Below, piece by piece: positions 1-4,988 of a DNA stretch of 6,655 nucleotides. Made by a program: the position numbers and the translations under genes. Origin of the DNA: an uncultured Myxococcales bacterium (GTDB taxonomy: Bacteria > Myxococcota_A > Bradymonadia > UBA7976 > UBA1532); NCBI GenBank assembly GCA_937896275.1, contig CALBMW010000628.1, positions 1 through 6,655 of the forward strand. Reading direction: 5' to 3'. The notes beneath the pieces are model-generated. The model did no database searches and had not been told where the DNA came from. It saw only the letters and a program-made list of their open reading frames with translations. The stretch's first letter is position 1, and the number at the start of each line of letters is the position of its first letter.

Positions 1-21
1 GGCGGCGGCGGCGGCGGCGGC
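1..21. repeat. (GGC)7 trinucleotide repeat encoding poly-proline
   Basis: Seven uninterrupted GGC units on the plus strand read as CCG proline codons in the leftward VIT-VWA gene (residues 588-594). The run touches the window edge, so its full length is unknown. Proline runs of this kind usually act as extended linkers between domains, so more protein probably follows. Confidence 0.85.
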
Positions 22-1784
22 GGGGCCAGGGCCAGCGTGGCGCCCGCGCGCTGCATCAACTCCACACCGGTGGCGCCCACCACAAGGATGTCGGCCAGCC
101 CGTTGCGGTCGATGTTGAACCGCGCGTAGTCGTTCTCGGTCTCGAGGACTACGAGGGCGGTGTAGGGCGAGAGCACCCGCTTCTTGGTCGACAGGTCGAT
201 GATCTGGTGCTTGAGCGCACCCTTGAGATCGGGATCGCCCTGGGTCTGCAGATCCAGCAGCCGCTGGATGCGCGCGTTGACCCAGGCGCGCTCGAGCAGG
301 GGCTTCTCGGCCTCGCGCACCTTGGGCGCGATGGTGGCGGTCACCCCGCCGCTCAGGCGCACCTCGAGGGCGGCGCCGACCGGCAGATCGGCGAACACCA
401 CCGCGGCGTCGCCGCCCTGCATGCCTCGCAGCGTCGACGGTTGCACCCACTGCGCCCCCGGCACCTCGATCTTGATGTCGGGCAGGGCCTTCTTGCTCAG
501 GCGGGCGATCTGCTCGGCGAGCGGCGCGCGGGCCTCGATCACCTGGCCCGGGCGCGGCAGATCCGCCGTCACCAACACCGTCAGCATCGCGGGGTCGCGC
601 GCGGTGGTGTCGACCAGCGCGTCGACGCGCTCGATGCCCGCCGCCCGCAGGGCCGCGACCTTCTTCGAGAGGGCCTCCTTGTCCTGCTCGCCCGCGGTGA
701 TCACGCCGTCGCTCAGGACGATGAGGCGCCGCCCAGGACCCTTGGTGAGCGCCACGGCGTCGAGGGCGGCGCCGATGTCGCTGGCGCCGAGCGCGTGACG
801 ATTCTTCAGTATTTCCAGGGCTTTGGGGCCGAAGCCGCCGGGCGCGCCGCTGTAGACCGACTCGGTCGTCTGGTCGAAGGCGATGACCTCGACCTGGCCG
901 ATGCCGATGTCGGCGAGCTTCGCCACGAGGGCCTGTGTGGCCTCCAGCCGCCCGTCGAAGCCGATCGCCCGGGAGGCCGAGGTGTCGATCAGCAGGACCG
1001 CCGACTTCAGATCCTCGGGCGTGTCGGGCGCGGGGACCACGAAGCGGGCCACGGCCAGGTTGTCGGCGCGGAGCGCGTCACCGGTGGGCGGAAGGTCGCC
1101 GCCGAAGACCACCCAGTCCTGCTCGGGGCTGTAGTTCTGCTTCTCGACCTTGGTGACCTGATAGCGGCTGGTGTCGCCCCCCAGGCTGGTCTGCGGTCCG
1201 CCGCCGCCCGCCGGCGCGGCGGTGAGCGCGGTGAGCGTGAGGCGCTCGATGGCCGGCAGCCCCCGGAGCGGCAGGCGGTAGGCCTCGCCTTTGGCCACCA
1301 GCTCGTGGGACCACGAGATGATGAGCTCCTTGCGGCCGTTGGCCGGGATGGGGAAGACGCGGGCCCGGAAGCTGTTGCCGGCGTCCTGCTCGAGCAGCGC
1401 CGGGTCCTGGCGCCGGTGCAGGGCGTCCTCGTAGGCGCGGCGCGCCGCCTGCTTCTCGACGACCTCGCCCTCCATCCAGTTGCCGTTGATCTTCATGGCG
1501 AAGCGGCTGATGGCGGCGCCGTCGGGCATGGTCACGCTGAAGTGACCCTCGATCACGCGCGCCTGGGGGTTCTGGAAAATCAGGTGCAGCTCGGTGAAGG
1601 CGAGCGGGCCGTCGACGACCGCGCGGGCGTCGAGGCCGACGAGTTGCAGGCCCGTGCCGTCGGCGGCGGTGAGGCTGTAGGGCGCCTCGGTCGGCCCACC
1701 GGCGATCTGCAGGGGCTTCTGGGCGGCCGCCGGGATCGCCATGAGGGCGGCGATCAGGGTCGGGGCGAGGGTGCGCGCGAGCAT
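1..1784 (-). CDS. Secreted VIT domain + VWA domain protein (C-terminus beyond window)
   Basis: The gene reads leftward from ATG at 1784; GGAGGAAG (1789-1796) lies just upstream and fixes the start. 594 codons are visible with no stop before the window edge. Residues 1-21 form a Sec signal peptide (MLARTLAP, hydrophobic core, then AIPAAA before Q22) with no lipobox, so the product should be exported. Residues ~28-165 match the VIT (inter-alpha-trypsin inhibitor N-terminal) domain, with EGHFSVTMPDGA, ISRFAM, EVVEKQAARRAYE and SWSHEL. Residues ~260-420 form a VWA domain with the metal-site motif DTSAS at 267-271, S335 where Thr is usual, and SDG at 358-360. A later segment contains LVVLETENDYARF (544-556), common after VWA in bacterial VIT-VWA proteins, and then a poly-proline run (588-594) at the edge. 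By family the VWA part probably mediates metal-dependent protein binding; the partner is unknown. It is transcribed divergently from speE. Confidence 0.93.
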   Translation of the reverse strand, partial: MLARTLAPTLIAALMAIPAAAQKPLQIAGGPTEAPYSLTAADGTGLQLVGLDARAVVDGPLAFTELHLIFQNPQARVIEGHFSVTMPDGAAISRFAMKINGNWMEGEVVEKQAARRAYEDALHRRQDPALLEQDAGNSFRARVFPIPANGRKELIISWSHELVAKGEAYRLPLRGLPAIERLTLTALTAAPAGGGGPQTSLGGDTSRYQVTKVEKQNYSPEQDWVVFGGDLPPTGDALRADNLAVARFVVPAPDTPEDLKSAVLLIDTSASRAIGFDGRLEATQALVAKLADIGIGQVEVIAFDQTTESVYSGAPGGFGPKALEILKNRHALGASDIGAALDAVALTKGPGRRLIVLSDGVITAGEQDKEALSKKVAALRAAGIERVDALVDTTARDPAMLTVLVTADLPRPGQVIEARAPLAEQIARLSKKALPDIKIEVPGAQWVQPSTLRGMQGGDAAVVFADLPVGAALEVRLSGGVTATIAPKVREAEKPLLERAWVNARIQRLLDLQTQGDPDLKGALKHQIIDLSTKKRVLSPYTALVVLETENDYARFNIDRNGLADILVVGATGVELMQRAGATLALAPPPPPPP

Positions 1785-1788
1785 GGGA

Positions 1789-1796
1789 CTTCCTCC
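1789..1796 (-). promoter_or_regulatory. Shine-Dalgarno site of the VIT-VWA gene
   Basis: Read on the minus strand this is GGAGGAAG, with its GGAGG core seven bases before the ATG at 1784. It is a strong site and decides the start codon of the signal peptide. Confidence 0.8.
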
Positions 1797-1888
1797 GTTC
1801 TCCGGTCGCCGGTCTTGTTCGACCGACGGGCCGAAAGGATCTAATTGGGGCGGGGCGTTTCGGCGCGAACGGGGGGGAGCATGCCACC

Positions 1889-1921
1889 GTCGGCGCGCCC
1901 GCGCATCCCCCGTGCGCCGAC
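1889..1921. repeat. Inverted repeat with 10-bp stem (operator or hairpin)
   Basis: GTCGGCGC (1889-1896) is perfectly complementary to GCGCCGAC (1914-1921). The stem extends inward by one G-U and one C-G pair, giving 10 pairs around a 13-base loop. It lies upstream of both divergent genes and has no T-tract on either side, so it resembles a possible regulator site more than a terminator. Its function is not shown by the sequence. Confidence 0.45.
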
Positions 1922-1945
1922 CTCGGACGCGCTTTGCCCGGGGGC

Positions 1946-1974
1946 GTGACGGCGCGGCGTCGCTCTGGTACCAA
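1946..1974 (+). promoter_or_regulatory. Candidate promoter for speE
   Basis: GTGACG (1946-1951) is separated by 17 bp from TACCAA (1969-1974), a partial match to the -35/-10 boxes of a housekeeping sigma factor (4/6 and 3/6). The start site would fall near 1981, giving a leader of roughly 34 nt before ATG 2015. Such weak matches arise by chance in GC-rich DNA, so this is tentative. Confidence 0.3.
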
Positions 1975-2014
1975 TGCCGCGCCGATTGAGGCCGCGCGAC
2001 CGGAGGGGTGAGCG

Positions 2015-2857
2015 ATGAGCGACGAGTGGTTCTACGAGACGCACAAGGACGCCCTGCGCTTCGGGCTGAAGATCGATCGGGTCCTGCTCGACCAGCAGAG
2101 CCCCTATCAGCGCGTGCAGGTCTTCGAGACGCCGCTCTTCGGGCGCGTGCTGGCCCTCGACGAGCTGCTGATGACCAGCGAGCGCGACGAGTACAACTAC
2201 CATGAGCTGCTGGTGCACCCGGCCCTGTGCACGGCGCCGCGCGTCGCCCGCGTGCTCGTGATCGGCGGTGGCGACGGGGGCACGGTGCGCGAGCTGATGC
2301 GCTACCCCGAGGTCGTGCAGGTGGTGATGGTCGAGATCGACGGGCTCGTCGTCGAGGCCAGCAAGGAGTTCCTGCCCAGCATCGGCACCGCCTGGGACGA
2401 CCCCCGGTTGCAGCTGATCATCGGCGACGGCATCGCCTACGTGCAGGAGGCCGACGTCGAGCCCTTCGACGTGATCCTGCTCGACGGGAGCGATCCGGTG
2501 GGGCCCGCCGAGGGCTTGTTCGGCGAGGCCTTCTACCGCGGCTGCGAGCGCCTGCTGGCGCCCGAGGGCGTCTTCGCGCAGCAGAGCGAGTCGCCGGAGC
2601 TGTTCCGCGAGATCTTCGGCGACGTGGTGCGCATGACGCGGAAGGTGTTCGGCAACGCGCACCCCTACTTCGGGCCCGTCCCGCTGTACCCGTCGGGTTA
2701 CTGGAGCTTCACCTTCGCCAGCCGGACGGTGGATCCGATGGCTGTCATCGACGCTCGCGCGGAGCGGGTGGAGCAGCACACGCGGCGCTGGGATCGTCCG
2801 CTGCACGGGGCGATGTTCGTGGTGCCGAAGGATCTGCGCGCCGCCATCGCCGAATGA
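2015..2857 (+). CDS. speE: Spermidine synthase (putrescine aminopropyltransferase)
   Basis: This 280-residue cytosolic enzyme is close to the usual bacterial length (about 275-300). It transfers the aminopropyl group of decarboxylated S-adenosylmethionine to putrescine, giving spermidine and methylthioadenosine. Visible landmarks in order are FGRVLALDE (42-50), the substrate-loop motif TSERDEYNYHE (54-64), the nucleotide-binding loop GGGDGG (84-89), VEID with E107 (the acidic residue at the ribose), GDG with D138, the catalytic-loop motif DGSDPVGPAEGLF (157-169; D157 and D160 match the active-site aspartates), and YPSGYWSF near the C-terminus (225-232). Start ATG 2015 follows GGAGG at 2002-2006. 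No speD or other polyamine gene is in the window, and the adjacent genes look unrelated. Exact amine specificity (putrescine or a longer amine) cannot be read from sequence, but the family call is firm. Confidence 0.96.
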   Translation: MSDEWFYETHKDALRFGLKIDRVLLDQQSPYQRVQVFETPLFGRVLALDELLMTSERDEYNYHELLVHPALCTAPRVARVLVIGGGDGGTVRELMRYPEVVQVVMVEIDGLVVEASKEFLPSIGTAWDDPRLQLIIGDGIAYVQEADVEPFDVILLDGSDPVGPAEGLFGEAFYRGCERLLAPEGVFAQQSESPELFREIFGDVVRMTRKVFGNAHPYFGPVPLYPSGYWSFTFASRTVDPMAVIDARAERVEQHTRRWDRPLHGAMFVVPKDLRAAIAE

Positions 2858-2889
2858 GCCCACGATGGCGCGGCTGCGCGGCTCCGTGG
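2856..2889. terminator. Possible bidirectional terminator between speE and the glycosylase gene
   Basis: The two genes converge across 33 bp. Two mutually exclusive foldings are possible: GAGCC (2856-2860) with GGCTC (2880-2884), stacking on an inner GCGC/GCGC stem (2868-2871 / 2876-2879), or CCACG (2860-2864) with CGTGG (2885-2889). Neither is followed by a T-run, so an intrinsic terminator is only plausible. Confidence 0.25.
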
Positions 2890-2890
2890 A

Positions 2891-3787
2891 TCAACCGCGT
2901 CGCGCCTCGAGCTCGTCGAGGGTGCGCGGCCAGTCCTTCTTCATGAGCTGCGAGAGGCTGCGGTCGGCCAGCAGGCGGTCGGCGTTCTGACAGCGGGCGC
3001 AGTAGTTCGTCTCGTTCTCGGCGTAGCGGATGCGCTGGATCGGCTTGCCGCAAACAAGGCAGGGCTTCTGGTAGCGCCCGTGAACGGCCATCCCGTCGTG
3101 GAAGGCGGTCACCTTGTCGGGGAAGCCCTCGCCCACCGCCGCGCGGAGGCGCTCGGTCCAGGTGGTGAGGGTGTCGACGGTGGCCGCGTGCAGGCGGGCG
3201 ATCTCGTCGGCTTCGAGGCGGCTGGTCAGGCGAACGGGCGACAGCCTCGCCGCCCAGAGGATCTCGTCGGAGTAGGCGTTGCCGATGCCGCTGAAGATGC
3301 GCGGATCGGTGAGGGCGCGCTTCAGGGTGCGGTTCTCGCGCAGCAGGGCGGCGCGGAAGCCGTCGAGGTCGCCGGACAGCACCTCGTAGCCGCCGCGGTC
3401 GTGCTCCGCGAGGCCGGCCTCGCCCGCGACCACGTACAGCGAAGCGCGCTTCTTCTTGCTGGCCTCGGTCAGCGACAGCGTGCCGTGGTCGAAGTCGAAG
3501 GCGGCCAGGCCGTGGCGGGCGTTGATCGCGGCGCCGGGCGGCTTCCAGCGCAGGCGGCCCGCGATCATCAGGTGAAGCACCAGCCACAGATCGCCCTCGA
3601 GCCCGACCAGGATGCGCTTGCCGAGGCGGCGGACGTCGCCGACGACGCGCCCGTGCGCGGCGGTGAGGGGGGGCGTCACGCTGCGCAGCAGGAAGGGCGA
3701 TTGCAGCCGGACGCCCATCAGCGCGTGGCCGACCACGTGGTCACGCAGTCGCTCCACGTAGATCGTCACGTCGGGCAGCTCGGGCAT
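2891..3787 (-). CDS. Fpg/Nei-family DNA glycosylase, divergent clade
   Basis: This 298-residue base-excision-repair enzyme of the formamidopyrimidine-DNA glycosylase family would excise oxidised bases and nick the abasic site. The start at 3787 is fixed by MPELPDV: after Met removal, P2 is the Schiff-base nucleophile and E3 the acid. K57 (RRLGKRI) matches the conserved catalytic-domain lysine. The H2TH region spans ~141-220, with FSGIGNAYSDEIL and N170. A zinc finger is formed by C243, C246, C263 and C266. Departures from E. coli Fpg are: HLMIAG (72-77) instead of HLGMSG, no RRFG-type loop around 109-116 (ASKKKRAS), AENET instead of the Arg-bearing zinc-finger tip, and a 32-residue tail after the last Cys, longer than E. 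coli Fpg. The lesion preference is therefore uncertain, and I give no mutM or nei symbol. No Shine-Dalgarno is visible; see the -10-like box just upstream. It is divergent from the cytochrome gene. Confidence 0.92.
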   Translation of the reverse strand: MPELPDVTIYVERLRDHVVGHALMGVRLQSPFLLRSVTPPLTAAHGRVVGDVRRLGKRILVGLEGDLWLVLHLMIAGRLRWKPPGAAINARHGLAAFDFDHGTLSLTEASKKKRASLYVVAGEAGLAEHDRGGYEVLSGDLDGFRAALLRENRTLKRALTDPRIFSGIGNAYSDEILWAARLSPVRLTSRLEADEIARLHAATVDTLTTWTERLRAAVGEGFPDKVTAFHDGMAVHGRYQKPCLVCGKPIQRIRYAENETNYCARCQNADRLLADRSLSQLMKKDWPRTLDELEARRG

Positions 3788-3794
3788 GGCGCCG

Positions 3795-3800
3795 AGGTTA
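3795..3800 (-). promoter_or_regulatory. -10-like box suggesting a leaderless glycosylase mRNA
   Basis: Read leftward, TAACCT ends seven bases before ATG 3787. A -10 box there would place transcription initiation at or next to the A of the start codon. No purine-rich Shine-Dalgarno lies in 3788-3800 and no good -35 box is seen, so a leaderless transcript is an inference. Confidence 0.35.
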
Positions 3801-3833
3801 GCGCAGGTGCCGGGCGGGGCCTCGACGAAACAC

Positions 3834-3861
3834 TTGACCGCGGGCGCGGGATCGCGAGGAT
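3834..3861 (+). promoter_or_regulatory. Candidate promoter of the cytochrome c gene
   Basis: TTGACC (3834-3839, 5/6 to the -35 consensus) is separated by 16 bp from GAGGAT (3856-3861, 3/6 to the -10 consensus). Initiation near 3868 would give a leader of about 28 nt that includes the GGAGG at 3883. It lies in the 108-bp gap between divergent genes. Confidence 0.4.
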
Positions 3862-3895
3862 GGCGCCCGCACTCGACACCACGGAGGACTCACCG

Positions 3896-4348
3896 ATGAC
3901 AGCTCGTATGATCCTGGCCCTCTCGCTCGCGTTCGGTTTGGCGGCTTGCGGCAACAAGACCGGCGATGAGGCCGCGCCGGCCAAGTCCGCCGAGAAGCCG
4001 ATGGAGAAGGCGGCCGAGAAGCCGATGGAGAAGGCGGCCGAGAAGCCGATGGAGAAGGCGGCCGATCCCGCGGCCGAGGCGAAGACCATCATGGCGACGC
4101 GTTGCGCGGCCTGCCACGGCATCGACGGCAAGGGCGACGGCGCGGCCGCCGCGAACCTGCCGGTCAAGCCGCGCTCCTACGCCGACGCGGAGTGGCAGGG
4201 CAAGGTCACCGACGAGCACCTCAAGAAGGTCATCGTCGAGGGCGGCGCGGCGGTGGGCCTGAGCCCGATGATGGCGCCGAACCCCGATCTGAAGGACAAG
4301 ACCGCCGTCGTGGACGAGCTGGTCAAGATCGTCCGCAGCTACAAGTAG
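3896..4348 (+). CDS. Small lipoprotein c-type cytochrome
   Basis: The product is a 150-residue single-haem electron carrier, probably anchored by lipid to a membrane facing the periplasm. Residues 1-17 form a lipoprotein signal with lipobox LAAC, so C18 would be the lipidated residue. Residues ~25-62 are a charged Ala/Glu/Lys/Pro linker with three exact copies of the eight-residue unit AEKPMEKA. Residues ~60-150 form a class I cytochrome c domain, with haem-attachment motif CAACH (70-74), GKGDG just after it, and SPMMAP (123-128) offering M125 or M126 as the distal iron ligand; the C-terminal helix is DELVKIVRSYK. Start ATG 3896 is supported by GGAGG at 3884-3888. The open frame extends upstream, but only as sequence antisense to the glycosylase gene. 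A hairpin follows the stop. No oxidase or reductase partner gene is nearby, so its redox partners are unknown. Confidence 0.93.
   Translation: MTARMILALSLAFGLAACGNKTGDEAAPAKSAEKPMEKAAEKPMEKAAEKPMEKAADPAAEAKTIMATRCAACHGIDGKGDGAAAANLPVKPRSYADAEWQGKVTDEHLKKVIVEGGAAVGLSPMMAPNPDLKDKTAVVDELVKIVRSYK
3989..4060 (+). repeat. Three perfect 24-bp tandem repeats in the cytochrome linker
   Basis: Units at 3989-4012, 4013-4036 and 4037-4060 are identical base for base, including third codon positions, and each encodes AEKPMEKA. The array is in frame (24 bp = 8 codons), so gain or loss of a unit changes only the linker length between lipid anchor and haem domain. Perfect identity suggests recent slippage or duplication. 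Confidence 0.95.
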
Positions 4349-4361
4349 TCGGCGCTCGCTC

Positions 4362-4394
4362 CGGACGTCGCCGCCGCGCGCGCCGCGGCGTCCG
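4362..4394 (+). terminator. GC-rich hairpin terminator after the cytochrome gene
   Basis: Starting 13 bases after the TAG stop, 4362-4371 pairs with 4385-4394 over 10 base pairs (one G-U). After one C-C mismatch two more pairs form (4373-4374 / 4382-4383), closing a seven-base loop. The following bases are pyrimidine-rich (CCCCTCCTT) with no true T-run. This is the most stable hairpin I found in the window and is well placed to end the cytochrome transcript. Confidence 0.55.
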
Positions 4395-4401
4395 CCCCTC
4401 C

Positions 4402-4430
4402 TTGCACCCGTCGGATCCGACCGCTACCCT
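4402..4430 (+). promoter_or_regulatory. Candidate promoter of the Mpo1-like/permease unit
   Basis: TTGCAC (4402-4407) and TACCCT (4425-4430) are separated by 17 bp and lie just after the cytochrome terminator. Each box matches the housekeeping consensus at 3 of 6 positions, and the -10 fits TANNNT. Initiation near 4437 would leave a leader of about 36 nt with a good Shine-Dalgarno at 4461-4466. Confidence 0.4.
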
Positions 4431-4431
4431 C

Positions 4432-4456
4432 CCGCGCGATTGACAGCCGCGCGATT
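4432..4456 (+). repeat. 10-bp direct repeat in the leader of the Mpo1-like gene
   Basis: CCGCGCGATT occurs at 4432-4441 and again at 4447-4456, a 15-bp period with GACAG between the copies. It sits between the candidate -10 box and the Shine-Dalgarno. Its function is unknown; it may be chance or a protein-binding site. Confidence 0.6.
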
Positions 4457-4472
4457 CACGGGAGGTGTGACG

Positions 4473-4988
4473 ATGGCCATGGTCCAGAGGGTCCTCGACA
4501 AGCTCGATCGTCGCACCCGCGGCGTCGCCCTGACGATGGGCGGCATGGGGGCGCTGCTGACCGGCAGCAAGGCGTCGGCCCTGGGCATGTTCACGCAGGG
4601 CGTGCGCGACATCGAGGCGGAGTGGCGCGTCGCGCACCCCGACTTCGAGGGCGGCGTGCGCGAGCGCTGGCGCCTCGCCATCGACTTCTACGAGGCGACC
4701 CACCAGGACCCCACCAACCGCAAGCTGCACGTGGTGGGCATCCCGATCATCGTCGGCGGGGCCACGGGGCTGCTGATCTGGCCTCGCTACACGCCGCCCT
4801 GGTTCCTGTCGGCCGGGGCCTTCGTCGGGGGCTGGGCGTTGAACTTCGTGGGTCACGGGATCTTCGAGAAGAACGCGCCGGCCTTCGCCGACGATCCGCT
4901 GAGCTTCATCGCGGGGCCCATCTGGGACGTCGTGCGACTGCGGCGCTGGCTCGCCCGGGCGCCCGCCACCGAGGCGCAGGCCGCCTGA
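4473..4988 (+). CDS. Mpo1-like (DUF962 / YGL010w) membrane protein
   Basis: The product is a 171-residue membrane protein whose C-terminal ~100 residues carry the DUF962 signature: YEATHQDPTNRKLHVVGIP (73-91), a hydrophobic segment (~88-104), a second one (~110-127), then VGHGIFEKNAPAF (126-138) and DPLSFIAGPIWD (141-152). Yeast Mpo1, of this family, is an Fe(II)-dependent dioxygenase in alpha-oxidation of 2-hydroxy fatty acids from phytosphingosine; the conserved histidines here are H77, H86 and H128. The same chemistry in this bacterium is an inference. About 70 residues precede the core, including a Gly/Met-rich stretch (18-45) and a charged segment (45-70), so the protein has an extra N-terminal part compared with yeast Mpo1. 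Start ATG 4473 follows GGAGGT (4461-4466); a TTG further upstream at 4440 is rejected. It is followed without a gap by the permease gene. Confidence 0.88.
   Translation: MAMVQRVLDKLDRRTRGVALTMGGMGALLTGSKASALGMFTQGVRDIEAEWRVAHPDFEGGVRERWRLAIDFYEATHQDPTNRKLHVVGIPIIVGGATGLLIWPRYTPPWFLSAGAFVGGWALNFVGHGIFEKNAPAFADDPLSFIAGPIWDVVRLRRWLARAPATEAQAA

Larger units (their letters stand above)
1785..2014. other. Divergent intergenic region with several inverted repeats
   Basis: These 230 bp separate the leftward VIT-VWA gene from rightward speE and must hold both promoters. No credible small gene is seen. Contents are an alternative hairpin pair at 1803-1825 in the VIT-VWA leader, the inverted repeat GCCGAAA-N21-TTTCGGC (1830-1836 / 1858-1864) around the only A/T-rich patch (ATCTAATT, 1839-1846), a run of seven G at 1871-1877, a 10-bp stem dyad at 1889-1921, and a candidate speE promoter at 1946-1974. 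Read leftward, TAGATC (1843 to 1838) could be the -10 box of the VIT-VWA gene, but no good -35 box is seen at the right spacing. Confidence 0.6.

Noticed and set aside
207..1844. Long plus-strand open frame (545 codons) antisense to the VIT-VWA gene
   Set aside because: Its translation is low-complexity Arg/Gly/Ala/Asp-rich with no recognisable domain, while the opposite strand has a signal peptide, VIT and VWA motifs and a good ribosome site. It is a shadow frame of GC-rich coding DNA.
1841..2863. Minus-strand open frame of 340 codons antisense to speE
   Set aside because: It has His/Arg/Gln-rich composition, no family match and no ribosome site. The plus strand has every spermidine synthase motif.
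2015..3787. Functional link between speE and the glycosylase gene
   Set aside because: They are convergent single genes in unrelated pathways with no shared promoter; adjacency alone is not evidence.
3080..3895. Upstream in-frame extension of the cytochrome gene
   Set aside because: It is antisense to the glycosylase gene and has shadow-type composition. The lipoprotein signal and GGAGG fix the start at 3896.
3989..4060. Three tandem 24-bp units as a CRISPR array
   Set aside because: There are no spacers between the units, and they encode an in-frame protein linker.
4440..4445. Perfect TTGACA -35 box upstream of the Mpo1-like gene
   Set aside because: A -10 box at the right spacing would fall on the Shine-Dalgarno (AGGTGT, 4463-4468), leaving no usable leader. 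It probably arises from the direct repeat and spacer.
4440..4472. TTG start for the Mpo1-like gene
   Set aside because: It would add 11 residues without a ribosome site in front of it, and it would include the strong GGAGGT that serves ATG 4473.
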